Shown piece after piece: positions 54,658 to 64,000 of a stretch of 64,000 bases of DNA (positions are counted from its first letter, which is position 1; each line of letters starts with the position of its first letter). The position numbers and the translations under genes are program-made. Below the pieces are notes generated by a model, which worked only from the letters and a program-made list of their open reading frames with translations, had not been told where the DNA came from and made no database searches. The stretch spans positions 1-64,000 of the forward strand of contig JAINUG010000325.1 of NCBI GenBank assembly GCA_029706075.1. Reading direction: 5' to 3'. Source of the DNA: Aldrovandia affinis. Lineage: Eukaryota > Chordata > Actinopteri > Notacanthiformes > Halosauridae.

Positions 54658-55955
54658 TGTCTTAATGAAGGCTCCGGGTGCTCTACGCTCCAATTTGACA
54701 TGTTTGGGGAATGTGTTATACTGTCGTGCCTTGTAGGTTCTCTGGTATGTATTGTGTAATTGTTTTATGGGATTTGCAAAGGTTGAAATAAGTGTGCAAA
54801 TCATCGTTTCAACCTACGTCTTCTTTCCCTTAGCACTAGACAGGGAAGGTGTAACAAGCCGGGGGCAAGGCCTGATTGGCATGGGGTACGGCATCAGTCC
54901 CGCTGCGCTGTGTAGTCAGTCCTGCATCATCACTAGAGTAGCGGACTAGGAATGTCTTTAGTAGTTGTTCTGCACACAGATAGCGAATGCTCCAAGTCCC
55001 GATAACACTACTCTATAGAACGTAGAATGACTTTAGTAGCTGTGTCCTATGCTGGCAGCGAATGCTCTAAGTTCTGATGCCACTGAACTACGATCAGACT
55101 TAGAATGTCTTTAGTAGCTGGACTGTATACAGGCCGGGAATGCTGTCCAACAGGTGTACTCAAACCTTTGACAGGTACTGCATACATATACTTTGTTGAT
55201 AATATGATGTTCAGAATATGTTTTTTCAGAGATCATGGATTATAGGTCAAGACTTGACATTTGTCCACGCTCACAGAAATACAAACTTCAAGTAGCCTAA
55301 TACTAGTATGCCCGCAACAACAAGAAGAAAGAAGAAACTACGCTATTTTGTGTAGAGGCTGGAAAAGTGTCATTACACCCATTGAAAATGAATGGGAATT
55401 AAATTTGATCACTGTTTGATTACTACAAAAAACAATAGGGGATAGAGATTAGCAACTCTTAAGTCAGTAGGCTAGTGTTTGCTGTCTACTTCCATCCATA
55501 GTATACCATAAGACCTTGTACAGTATGAGGGATCACATTTTTTCAATTTATAAAGACGCTTTTACAGTTCCTAACTGGTTGTTCAGTGTCCTCCAGTTAA
55601 GAAGGGGTGGTGGGGGAGTTCAGACAATTCAGTCTACAAAGTACAGTACTGTAGCAATTTGTCAGCTTGACAAAAAGGAGGCTGAAACCCATACATTTAA
55701 ACCATGATTTATAGGTATAAGAATAGCGATAAGGACAGTAAAGTAATTAACTTTGTTAGACAATTGAATATTACGGTCTGGGATATTTGCTAAATGTTTT
55801 TGTTACATGACCACCAGACCGATTGTAAATTGTAAACTGTAAATTCTAATTTGGGTTTTCAAGAAAAAGGCTGCCGGCCACGCATTATGCTGCAACCCTG
55901 CAATGGAGCGAAAGGTTTGGAGTGCGAAGCTCATTGCAGTTTATAGTAGGGGTGG
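54658..55955. other. Interval with a small tandem repeat
   Basis: Contains the 77-bp repeat at 54947-55150 and a Tc1-like terminus (CAAACCTTTGACAGGTACTG, 55161-55180). No gene is recognised. Confidence 0.45.
54947..55150 (+). repeat. Tandem repeat, ~77-bp period, 2.6 copies
   Basis: AGAATGTCTTTAGTAGCTG-type starts at 54948, 55024 and 55102. Each unit has GCGAATGCTC-like sequence about 40 bases later. Copies have diverged by about a quarter. Confidence 0.75.
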
Positions 55956-56660
55956 TGTTACGGTCACGACCGCAACCTTGTTATTTTTTATGTTTCCTCG
56001 CATTTTCCCTTCCCTTTTCCTTGTGTCCCTGTTCTCCCTGTCAGTTTCGTGTTTGTGTGTGTTTGTGGCTTCCCTCCTCGGCATTCTCCGGCTCCTTCCT
56101 GATTTCCTGGATCCACTACACCTGCGCTGTCTACTCACCTGCCATCAATTATCATCAGCCCTGCAGTGTATATCTACCCCGGTTTCTCATTCATTCATCG
56201 TCAGATTGTTGTCTCTACTTCAGTGGTAGCTACTAGACTTTTGACCTCTTCCAAATTGTGATTTCACCCCCGTGTGGATTTCTTTGTGAGTTTTATGTAT
56301 TTCGTTTATTTCCTCGTGTTTAAGTTGACTTCTCGCCTGCCTGTTTTGTTCGTCTACTCGTTTGTCATCCTGCCTGCCTGCCCACGGACAAGCCAGCTTG
56401 TTTTTCCACTACCCGCCTTCCTGCCTGTTCCACCTGCCTCCTTCATCTACCATCATCATTGCCTACCCTCTCTGCTTGCCTGCCCACGGACCAGCCAACC
56501 TGCTTCTCTGCTTGTCTGCTGTCCTGCCTGCCTGCCCGCTTGGTCTGCCCTCATCCTCGCTCCCTCTACCCCAGTCTCTGTAAATAATAAATATCCTATT
56601 TCACCTTATCCTCTGTGTCAGTGTCTGCGTTTGGGTCCAGCCTGTGTATCAGTCGTAACA
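55956..56660 (+). repeat. 5' LTR of the chromovirus-type element, 705 bp
   Basis: It begins TGTTACGGTCACG and ends CAGTCGTAACA, with 7-bp inverted ends TGTTACG/CGTAACA. An AATAAA-like AATAATAAATA is at about 56585. It is followed by a spacer and the gag ATG at 56677. Confidence 0.85.
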
Positions 56661-56676
56661 GAACGATCTGACCAAC

Positions 56677-57600
56677 ATGGACCCAGCAGACACGATCACT
56701 TTTCGCAAGGCTTTAGAAGCCCAGGGCTCCCTCGTTAGCCAACATAGCCAAGCTATCCGGGATCTTATGGAGGCCGTACAAAACCTCACCGTTACCGTCA
56801 ACCGGTTGGGAAATCAACTGGACGGCACTTCTATTCAGCCCAATCCTCCTGCGCCTGCACCACCCCCTGTCCAGCTAGCCCATCAGATCCGAGAGCCTCA
56901 CGTTCCTGCACCAGAGCGCTATGCGGGAGACTTAGGAACATGCAGAGCCTTTTTGATCCAGTGTTCTTTGGTTTTTGAGCAACAACCGTTAACGTACAGT
57001 ACAGATGGGTCTCGGATCGCTTATATCCTGGGGCTTCTGAAAGAAAAGGCACTTGAATGGGCTTCAGCTATTTGGGATTGCCAGTCTCTTGTGTGCTCGT
57101 CCTATCCAGATTTTATTTTTGAAATGAGGAAGGTTTTCGACCACACTGTGAAAGGTTCAGACGCAGCCAAACGTTTTTTAAATGATCAGGCACTTCGGGG
57201 AATGTTTTTAAACGGCCCTAGCGATACCTTAAAAGACGAGCTGGCTCCAAGGGACGATTCTACAAATTTAGAAGAGCTAATCTCTCTGTCTGTGAAATTG
57301 GATAACCGTCTCCGGGAAGAGAGGTTATCCAAGAGAGAAAGGGCTAGCCGCCTTCCTCCCGCAGTTCTTCCTCTCCCTTCTCAGCCGCACTTCCCGGGAA
57401 TGAGCCCCGCATTTCCTTCCACTCCTCACCCAGTATCTTCTGCTCCACCTGAGGAAGAGCCCATGCATGTGGGTAGGGCTCATCTTTCTCCAGCGGAGTG
57501 TCTCCGGAGAATGTCGTCTGGGGAATGTTTGTATTGTGGTAAGCTCGGACACTTCTTAGCACCTTGCCCCCTTCGGCCAAAAGAAAATGCTCGCCAGTGA
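56677..57600 (+). CDS. gag: Gag polyprotein of a chromovirus-type gypsy element
   Basis: This 307-codon frame is open from the ATG just after the LTR to a TGA stop. An N-terminal coiled coil (SHSQAIRDLMEAVQNLTVTV region, residues ~24-45) is followed by a proline-rich linker. Next comes the capsid-like region (residues ~70-200: YAGDLGTCRAFLIQCSLVFE, PSDTLKDELAPRDD and on), and near the C-terminus a single CCHC knuckle CLYCGKLGHFLAPC (residues ~286-299). Length and layout fit gypsy gag. No stop or frameshift interrupts it, in contrast to every other element frame in the window except the minus-strand repeat. The pol-side frame overlaps it by about 37 bases in the -1 frame. The gag could still be silent or domesticated; the sequence does not decide. 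Confidence 0.88.
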   Translation: MDPADTITFRKALEAQGSLVSQHSQAIRDLMEAVQNLTVTVNRLGNQLDGTSIQPNPPAPAPPPVQLAHQIREPHVPAPERYAGDLGTCRAFLIQCSLVFEQQPLTYSTDGSRIAYILGLLKEKALEWASAIWDCQSLVCSSYPDFIFEMRKVFDHTVKGSDAAKRFLNDQALRGMFLNGPSDTLKDELAPRDDSTNLEELISLSVKLDNRLREERLSKRERASRLPPAVLPLPSQPHFPGMSPAFPSTPHPVSSAPPEEEPMHVGRAHLSPAECLRRMSSGECLYCGKLGHFLAPCPLRPKENARQ

Positions 57601-57995
57601 TTTTGGGGGTCCTAGCGAGCCGAACCCGTTCCCCTGTGACTTCTCAGAAACGCCTGCAGCTAAAAGCTACTGTGTGCTGGGACCAGCAATCCCTTCCCCT
57701 GTTGGCCTTGGTGGACTCCGGAACTGAAGAACATTTTATGGGCATTGGTTTTGTCTCCCGGGCTGGTATAGCTGTGGAGCCCTTGGCCACTCCTTTTGTC
57801 GCCAATGCCCTGGATGGAAAGTTCCTCGCCTGAGTCACCCACCGCACTAAACCTCTGTGTCTTGTCTTACCGGATAATCATCGTGAGACCCTCCAATTCC
57901 ACGTTATTTCCTCTCCCAAGCTCCTGTGGACATCCTTGGTTAAAACAACACAATCCCCATCTCGACTGGGCTTCTGGCTGTGTGGTGAGTTGGAG
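57564..57995 (+). pseudogene. Gypsy aspartic protease
   Basis: The frame shifted by -1 relative to gag reads LPLLALVDSGTEEHF, holding the DSG active site (about 57709-57717), followed by GIAVEPLATPFVANALDGKF. A stop at 57831-57833 breaks it. Sequence in other frames continues to a protease end-like WLKQHNPHLDWASGCVVSW at about 57940-58000. The RT that should follow is missing. Confidence 0.8.
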
Positions 57996-58261
57996 TAATC
58001 ACTGTCATTCCTCTTGTCTGCCTTCTGTCTGTTCTCCTCCAGTGGTGGCGGTCGCCCCCTCACCAGCTCCTGAACCTCCCAACTTCATCCCCGTTTCCTA
58101 CACTCCTGATGCAGTGGCCATGTGCATGGAGTCAAAGGGACACCACAAGCAGGGTGTCCCATCTCCTCAGTGTGCCCGGGAAGTAGCCTCTGTGGACCCT
58201 GACAACACCCCTCCCTTGTCCAGCCTCGTGGCCGCTGTGACTTGGGAGATAGAATCCATTG

Positions 58262-58530
58262 TAAAGGCGGCCTCCCCGAGGGCCCACCGCGCCCTGCTGC
58301 CGCCGGCCTTCCCGAGGGCTCACCGCGCCCTGCTGCCGCCGGCCTCCCCGAGGCCCACCGCTCCTGCTGCCGCCGGCCTCCCCGAGGGCCCACCGCGCCC
58401 TGCCGCCGGCCTCCCGAGGGCCCACCGCGCCCTGCTGCCGCCGGCCCCCCCGAGGGCCCACCGCGCCCTGCTGCCGCCGGCCTCCCCGAGGGCCCAACGC
58501 GCCCTGCTGCCGCCGGCCTCCCTGAGGGCG
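58262..58530 (+). repeat. GC-rich 36-bp minisatellite, about 7 copies
   Basis: A unit like GGCCTCCCCGAGGGCCCACC, with a 16-base GCGCCCTGCTGCCGCC end, repeats about every 36 bases. Some copies have lost one or several bases, so the frame changes through the array. It encodes Pro/Ala/Arg-rich runs (for example LPPASPRAHRA). It occupies the place where integrase has been lost. Confidence 0.9.
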
Positions 58531-58665
58531 GAATTTCCAGTACCTGGTTGACTGGGAAGCTTACGGCCCAGAAGAACGCAGCTGGGTGTCCCGTCGCCTC
58601 ATTTTAGATCCCTCTCTCACTCGGGATTTTCACCGGGAGCATCCCGACAAGCCTGGTGGGAAGGT
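58530..58665 (+). pseudogene. Chromodomain-like end of gypsy integrase
   Basis: The frame reads EFPVPG in one phase and, in the other, [20 protein letters not shown], then [20 protein letters not shown]: the Y-L-V-x-W-x-x-Y/W core of a chromodomain and the C-terminal end typical of chromoviral integrase. It is cut off from the rest of pol. Confidence 0.75.
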
Positions 58666-58781
58666 CTCTATACAGCCGATCATAAATCATTTACAAGACC
58701 CATATTTGCTTAAAATATCTGAAAAGGAATATGCTAAAGTAAAAAGGTTGGGTAATATGCCCCTGTCTATCCATACCCTTA

Positions 58782-59590
58782 ATGAATATGGCTGAAATCC
58801 CAGTAATACGAAGTGTCCCTAACACATTTAAAGTAACAACGTGGAATGTGAATGGCCTCTGTGAGGGTACAAAAAAACATAAAGTTTTAAACCCTTTGGA
58901 AAAGATATCCTCCGGTATTGTATTTTTGCAAGAAACTCACTTTAAATGCGGGGAAATTGAGTACCTTAAAATAAATTGGGTAGGAAAAGCTTTAGATGCC
59001 ACATACAGCTCTAATAGTAGAGGCGTTGGAATACTGATAAATAAAAATATACTTTAAATTCTCAACATTCAGACCCAGAGGGGAGATATTTAGTTGTAAA
59101 TTGTCTTATTTATGGTAATACATACACCCTTATTAACATATATTCCCCCAGGATTAAACCCTACATTTCTTAAAAAAATACAATCTATAATAGACACCTT
59201 GGAAATAGACACGATAATATTGGCTGGAGATCTTAATAATACCTTCAATAAATTAGATAGGGCTTCTTAACTTGGTAGTCTTTCTATCTCACCAAAGATC
59301 TTAACAAAGTAATAATAAGTAATAATAAGTATTATTATTATATAATAAGTATAAGTAATAATAACTTGCAAGATATTTGGCGCACGCTCAACCCAAAAAC
59401 GATGGACTACACCTTTTACTCACATCCTCAAAATAGCTACAGTAGATTAGATTACATATTTATATCTAAATCTGGAATCGATCATATTTTATCAACAAAA
59501 ATTAATGATATAGTAATCTCCGATCACGCAGTAATAACGGCTACGATTTTACCCGCAATCCAATACAATGTGGCGTTTAAATAGGAAATA
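58782..59590 (+). pseudogene. L1 endonuclease
   Basis: The frame at 58782 reads TFKVTTWNVNGLCEGTKKHK, GIVFLQETHFKCGEIEYLK, then stops at 59055. A later frame (59366-59584) has YTFYSHPQNSYSRLDYIFIS and ISDHAVITATILPAI, which are the SRLDYIF and SDHA motifs. The middle part (59057-59365) contains ILAGDLNNTFNKLDRAS, the GDLN block. Frame breaks at 59057 and near 59270 disable it. Confidence 0.85.
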
Positions 59591-60618
59591 CCTTTTGGAC
59601 ACAGAATTGATAAAATATACAAATGAACATATTAGTATTTTTAAACAAAGTAACACAGAAATTGATGACATAGACACGCCAAATCCTCACATAATATGGG
59701 ACTTGTTTCAAGCTTACATGCGGGGCATGGTTATTTCATACGCTGCAAGAAAAAGATCAAGTCTACAGAATGAATTGAAATCTGTTGAAAAAGGTATTAC
59801 GGAGCTAGAGAAAAGAGGAAGGAACTTCAAGTGATGAAATGTAAATATGATAATTTATTATTAATGAGAGCCAATGACTATAAATATAACTCTAATACAT
59901 TATATTATATATCTGCAAACAAGACAGGGAAACAACTACGTGCACTAACAAAACGAATATTAACTAAGTCTACAATAGTTCTTAAAGACCCACAAAGTAA
60001 AGAACCAATATATAACAATCGAATGATTCATGATCAGTTTAAACTGTATTATGAACAATTATATCAATTGGAGATAAAACAACAGGAGCACTCATGTCGG
60101 TAGACGCCGAAAAAGCATTTGACCGGGTCGAGTGGCCATATTTATTTAAAAGTTTACAAGCGTTTAATTTCCCCCCAGAATTTATTAACGTTATAAAAAT
60201 ACTTTATAAAAGCCCAACCGCTCAAATTCTCTCAAATGGCGTGTTATCTAAACAAGAGGAACTAGACAAGGTTGGCCACTATCACCTTCTTTGTTTGCAG
60301 TTGCAATAGAACCACTGGCTCAAAAAATAAGGCAAAATAAAGAAATATCAGGCATGATGATTGGAAATTACCATCATAAACTAAGCCTATTTGCAGACGT
60401 TCTCATGTGTTATATTACCGACATTAAAACATCAATTCCGCAACTATTATTAACTATACAACAGTATTCCGAAATATTGGGTTATAAAATAAATATTGAA
60501 AAAAAACCTACTAAAATGCAAAACATACCAGTCGAGTTTGAAAAATGTAAGTGGATAACTAAAGGCATTAAATATTTAGGATGCGTTATCAGCCCAGAAA
60601 AATCACAACTGTATAAAG
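59590..60618 (+). pseudogene. L1 reverse transcriptase, damaged active site
   Basis: The linker (LDTELIKYTNEHISIFKQSN, IIWDLFQAYMRGMVISYAAR) is followed by a deletion of the early RT blocks; then MSVDAEKAFDRVEWPYLFKS (60094-60150) and the SPSLFAVAIEPLAQKIRQ region (frames shift at about 60290). The active-site box reads LFADVLMCY at 60387-60413, with one Asp codon missing. SEILGYKINIEKKPTKM and GIKYLGCVISPEKSQLYK follow to the hAT insertion. Confidence 0.85.
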
Positions 60619-60762
60619 CAGGGTTTCTAGAACTTTTTTACTCCACGACCCTATTTCATGGGTGGGAAAAAATCGCGACCCCATACATAAACGATAGTGC
60701 AATTACAACGCGGAAAAACTTTAGTCCAGAAACATATATTGGTGGTCTATTTCCAAAATAGT

Positions 60763-60885
60763 AGCAAATGCATTCACAGGCTATATCTTTATGAAAAACA
60801 AATAAAACAGACTTAATAGTAGCAAATACAGTACATTCACAGGCTATATCTTTATGAAAAATAAAACGGACTGCTTAGCCTACTT
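60763..60885 (+). repeat. Tandem duplication of ~65 bp inside the hAT
   Basis: TAGTAGCAAAT followed by ATTCACAGGCTATATCTTTA and TGAAAAA occurs twice, at 60761 and 60820. It is a local duplication in the left half of the hAT. Confidence 0.85.
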
Positions 60886-60926
60886 AATGGGATGGATGTG
60901 CTTGGAGTGTTGAACACTCTGTGTTG

Positions 60927-61080
60927 TGGTTCTCTGTGGCTCAGTTGGTAGAGCACAGCGTTGGCAACGCTTAGGTTGTGGGTTCAATCCCCACTGGGGC
61001 CACATATACTGAAAATGTATGCATTCACTACTGTAAGTCGCTTTGGATAAAAGCGTCTGCTCAATGGCGTATATTATAAC
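60927..61080 (+). mobile_element. tRNA-headed SINE, family A, inside the hAT
   Basis: Near-identical to the copy at 41802: head TGGTTCTCTGTGGCTCAGTT, B box TTGTGGGTTCAATCCCCAC and tail GTCGCTTTGGATAAAAGCG. The high similarity between copies suggests recent activity of this family. Confidence 0.92.
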
Positions 61081-61169
61081 ACGGTTCATCGATGCGTGAC
61101 TGCGCTGGGCTGAGAAAGAGGCGGAGATCCCGTTCAACTCTCAGACGCGATCTATATTTATTTTTAATT

Positions 61170-61490
61170 AAAGTCACTGCCGAAAACCCGGATTCACTGT
61201 TCTCCAATTGTGTGGGCTTTACCGGTCTTCGCTATCCAATGTGCGACGACAAATGAAGCCTGTAGCCCCCTCGTTTGCTGCTGTTGCAGTTTTAAGCACG
61301 GTTTTCTGTCCTAGAAATCTAGCGGCTTTGCTTGTAATGCGCTGTGTTTAGTTTGCAAGTGGCGTTGCATTTTCCATGGCTTAAAGCTCTCGTTAGCTAG
61401 AACTTCCCCACACACGACACATTGCGGTCTTGGGTCCTCCTCATGTCCTGTCCATGTAAAGCCATAGGTGAGGAATTTCGGGTCATAACT
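61170..61490 (-). pseudogene. hAT transposase, BED zinc-finger part
   Basis: The minus strand reads YDPKFLTYGFTWTGHEEDPR, then PQCVVCGEVLANESFKPWKM and QRHLQTKHSALQ: a BED-type finger with Cys-x2-Cys and His-x4-His. After a stop (TAG at about 61307) the frame goes on with KLQQQQTRGLQASFVVAHWI and AKTGKAHTIGEQ, the start of the transposase body. The catalytic domain is absent because of internal deletion. Related host genes (ZBED type) exist, but this copy lies in a transposon with intact ends. Confidence 0.85.
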
Positions 61491-61857
61491 TATTTTATTC
61501 CTTTTTGTTTTATTTGTATTTTTGTAATTTTCTGCTGGTCTTTTGTTAGAATTTGACTCACCTCCAGCACCACTCCTGACAACAAACGTGTCAATTTTCG
61601 TGACTGTATTGGCGCGCTACACATGCAATGGGGTGCAGTAACGTTAAACGCATGCGTTGGATTAAACTCATGCATGTCGGTAGATTAAAAATAATTGGTC
61701 AGAAAAGACAGATTTTACGAAAAAACTGGCAATTTGTTTTTGTATTTGTATGTTAAAAAAAAGTACATTTATTTTAATTTTTTAATTTTTTGGCGACCCC
61801 ACCATGACCCTTTGGCGACCCCAAGTGGGGTCGCGACCCATAGTTTGAGAACCGCTG

Positions 61858-63220
61858 GTATAAAGACAATTATTTACCTCTAATTAAAAATGTAAAAACG
61901 AGTCTAAATAAATGGACAGATTTACCAATAAATATAATAGGGAGAATTAACTTATTCCGAATGATATGGTTGCCTAAGTTCCTATAGATATTTTCAACAA
62001 TCCCAATAACAATACCACAAGCCTTTTTTAAAAGAGTGTATTCATTGATTACATCATTTATGTGCACCAATAAAATGCCTAGGATTAAATGGGAACTCCT
62101 TCACTTCCCTATAAATGAGGGGGGGCTGAATTTACCAAACCTAGAATTATATCATATACCCGCCCAAAGCTATTATTTATACCATATAATGAAATAAATG
62201 AAGAATAATTGTGGATTCACATATAAAATCAGATGACCCAACCGCGAAACTTATTTAATTGCTTATTTTCAAAACATAAATTAAAGAATGAAAACGTTTT
62301 AACAAACAGCACGCTATAAACTTGGGTTACGATGAAAAAGGTGGCGGAAGAACCCATAACAATTCCCAAAACTACAAAATTATGGAATAATCATTGGTTA
62401 ACTATTCAACATAAACCAATAGCATGGGAAAAGTGGAGGACGAATAAAATAAACTACATAGCAGATATATTAAAATAAAATAAATGAATGACCTTCCCCG
62501 AAATCAAAGAGGCTTACTATTTAATTGATGCTGAAACATGGAAATATCTACAACTTAAAAGTTGGATACTTAAAGATTAGGATTTTGAATATCCAAGCAG
62601 CAGCAGTGATATAGAACAAGTGCTTTTTGACTCTGATGGAAGAAAACTCATAGGGAAAAATATTGGTCAAATCAAAAACCAGCGACAATATACTGACTAA
62701 AATATACAGTAAATGGAATCAAGACTTAAAAGTTAAGGATACGGATGAAAAATGGAAAAACTGTTTAAATATCACTAATGAGATTACAATAAATGAAAAT
62801 TTAAGATTAATCCAATATAAATTAATGATGAGAATGTATTACACATGAGATCGGATTAAGAAATTTGATTCAAAGGTATCAGATATCTGTGTGAAGTGTA
62901 ATAAAAAGAGCAATTCACTTATACACTCCTTTTGGGAATGCAAAGTAGTCCAACAACTTTGGAGGCAGGTTGAGAAATGTCTATCTGAAACACTTAATGT
63001 TTCCATTACTTTTACACCTAACATATGCATATTCCAAAATACAGAGAACTTAAGATATCCAAATGGCTGGGTCATACTATTGTCATCATTGATTATAAAG
63101 AAACTAATCTTAAAGAAATGGAAACACCCAACATCGCCAATGATGGAACAGTGGAAGATCTCAGTGGTATTTTACTTAAATATGGAAAAATCGCTAGCAG
63201 AGGACAAAAAATGATTTAAT
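61858..63220 (+). pseudogene. L1 ORF2, C-terminal region
   Basis: Directly after the hAT element the sequence resumes YKDNYLPLIKNVKTSLNKWT, then INIIGRINLFRMIWLPKFL, PRIKWELLHFPINEGGLNLP and later CNKKSNSLIHSFWECKVVQQ (62908-62967), the terminal Cys/His segment of fish L1 ORF2. The frame is interrupted by stops at several places. Confidence 0.8.
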
Positions 63221-63480
63221 CAATTTGATAGTGTGTGGAATAAAATAATCAACAAACTATAAAGTGTATACGGACAGATGCAGGTGTGCTGGGTGCGGGA
63301 GTGACTTACGAGTGTTGGTTGACTGGGAGTTTGAGTGTATTTGACTATATCCTTAAATGTTTGTCTCTTTTTTTTTTTTTTTCTTGTGTTTGTTTTTTTT
63401 TTTTTTTTTACTTTGGTGATGTGCACAGTTGGCAAGTATGATAGAATATATTGTTAAATGTGAAAAGAAAAAAATCAATC

Positions 63481-64000
63481 AAAAAAAATAATTATATAAA
63501 AAATATATATAAATAGGTATAGCTTGATCATTTTATTTCGTGATAGCATTTTTCTTTACATTACAAAATTGCGTCAAAGTACTCTTTGTTTTCTGTGCCC
63601 GAATTCAGCATTGACATAATAATGTAAATATAATTTAATCTGAGCTGTACAAATCTGGAAGTTTTATGCTCATAAAAAAGGACAGCTGTTTTCACCCAAC
63701 TCAAGTCTGTTTTCTAGGCTTTATTGCACGTTTCTCAAAGCTAGTACCCTACACAATTAATGGAGTTGTATATGCATGGCTACTCATTTAAAACATCTAG
63801 GTTATTGTTGTTTGTTAAAATAAATAAAACATAAAAAATACGTGTTATTATACCTCAAGATTAATGACATGTCAGTGTTAAATTACTTTTATTCTTTGAC
63901 AGCAGAACACTTGCAATGTCAATGAAAGGTAGGCAAGAAAACTGTTGCACACCCCTAATGGCTACACGTTAAATCAAGACAATTAAGCAACATAAATGAT
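63481..64000. other. AT-rich interval, no gene recognised
   Basis: Nothing supportable; short AT-rich runs only. Confidence 0.5.

Larger units (their letters stand above)
55956..58665 (+). mobile_element. Chromovirus-type Ty3/gypsy element, internally deleted
   Basis: A 5' LTR, a complete gag, a protease and a chromodomain-like C-terminus lie in order on the plus strand. RT, RNase H and most of integrase are missing, replaced by a GC-rich minisatellite. No 3' LTR is seen: an L1 LINE follows from about 58665. Confidence 0.85.
60619..61857 (-). mobile_element. hAT element with BED-finger exon, 1,239 bp
   Basis: The ends are CAGGGTTTCTAGAACT (left) and CAGCGGTTCTCAAACTATGG (right, reverse complement), flanked by a perfect 8-bp duplication GTATAAAG at 60611-60618 and 61858-61865. 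The subterminal motif GGGGTCGCGACCC is typical of one well-known hAT family. On the minus strand it carries the start of a transposase gene. A SINE is nested at 60927-61080. Confidence 0.93.
58666..63480 (+). mobile_element. L1-clade LINE (copy C), interrupted by a hAT element
   Basis: Endonuclease, RT and the C-terminal zinc-like region are present in order on the plus strand. Reading is cut at 60619 and resumes at 61858 after a hAT insertion with a perfect 8-bp duplication. The 3' end is A/T-rich (poly-T runs at 63370-63408, A-rich sequence to about 63480). Several frameshifts occur. Confidence 0.85.

Noticed and set aside
57796..58607. Long Pro/Ala-rich frames on both strands
   Set aside because: They come from the GC-rich 36-bp minisatellite, which lacks stops in several frames.

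Overview
The window reads as non-coding, repeat-dense DNA from a ray-finned fish, most likely a teleost. The evidence is the mix of elements: L1/Tx1, L2 and CR1-like LINEs; tRNA-headed SINEs with the GTCGCTTTGGATAAAAGCG tail; Tc1-like, hAT and P-like DNA transposons; and Ty3/gypsy and BEL/Pao LTR elements. There is no prokaryotic gene organisation, no rRNA and no convincing free-standing tRNA gene. The species cannot be fixed from sequence alone.

Layout. Positions 1-4300 hold a minus-strand, Thr/Ser/Pro-rich, mucin-like open frame built from a ~555-bp higher-order repeat; two indels break it. Positions 4320-9960 hold a CT/AT microsatellite, Tc1-like termini, a THAP-like peptide start, a SINE and one end of a hAT element with a possible transposase first exon. 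Positions 10.3-16.3 kb look like an LTR element split by an L2 LINE, which is itself split by a hAT element carrying a Tc1-like element. Positions 17.6-20 kb hold a Tc1 end and a decayed BEL/Pao gag.

Positions 23-28.2 kb are an L1 LINE cut by a nearly complete Tc1 transposon and by an 840-bp P-like element that still carries two pieces of a THAP domain. Positions 28.3-32.1 kb hold another Tc1 copy and a gypsy gag interrupted by a 1.5-kb hAT element. Positions 33.2-34.3 kb are a minus-strand LINE remnant. Positions 35.2-37.9 kb are a gypsy element with both LTRs and the domain order protease, integrase, RNase H (Gmr1-like). Positions 38-40.1 kb contain three minus-strand reading frames I cannot place in any element family. 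Positions 40.1-50.5 kb mix L1, L2, SINE, gypsy-integrase and CR1-like pieces, a fold-back repeat, a second copy of the 11.8-kb hAT and a solo LTR. Positions 51-54 kb are L1/Tx1 pieces. Positions 55.9-58.7 kb are a chromovirus-type gypsy element (LTR, intact gag, protease, minisatellite, chromodomain). Positions 58.7-63.3 kb are another L1, interrupted by a BED-finger hAT.

None of the element genes looks intact except the 307-codon gypsy gag at 56677. Several insertions are datable relative to each other because target-site duplications are visible and the host reading frame resumes across the insertion. The most informative objects are the THAP-carrying P-like element, the two related hAT copies that act as filled and empty site for a Tc1 insertion, the integrase-before-RNase H gypsy, the mucin-like higher-order repeat, and the unassigned frames at 38-40 kb.
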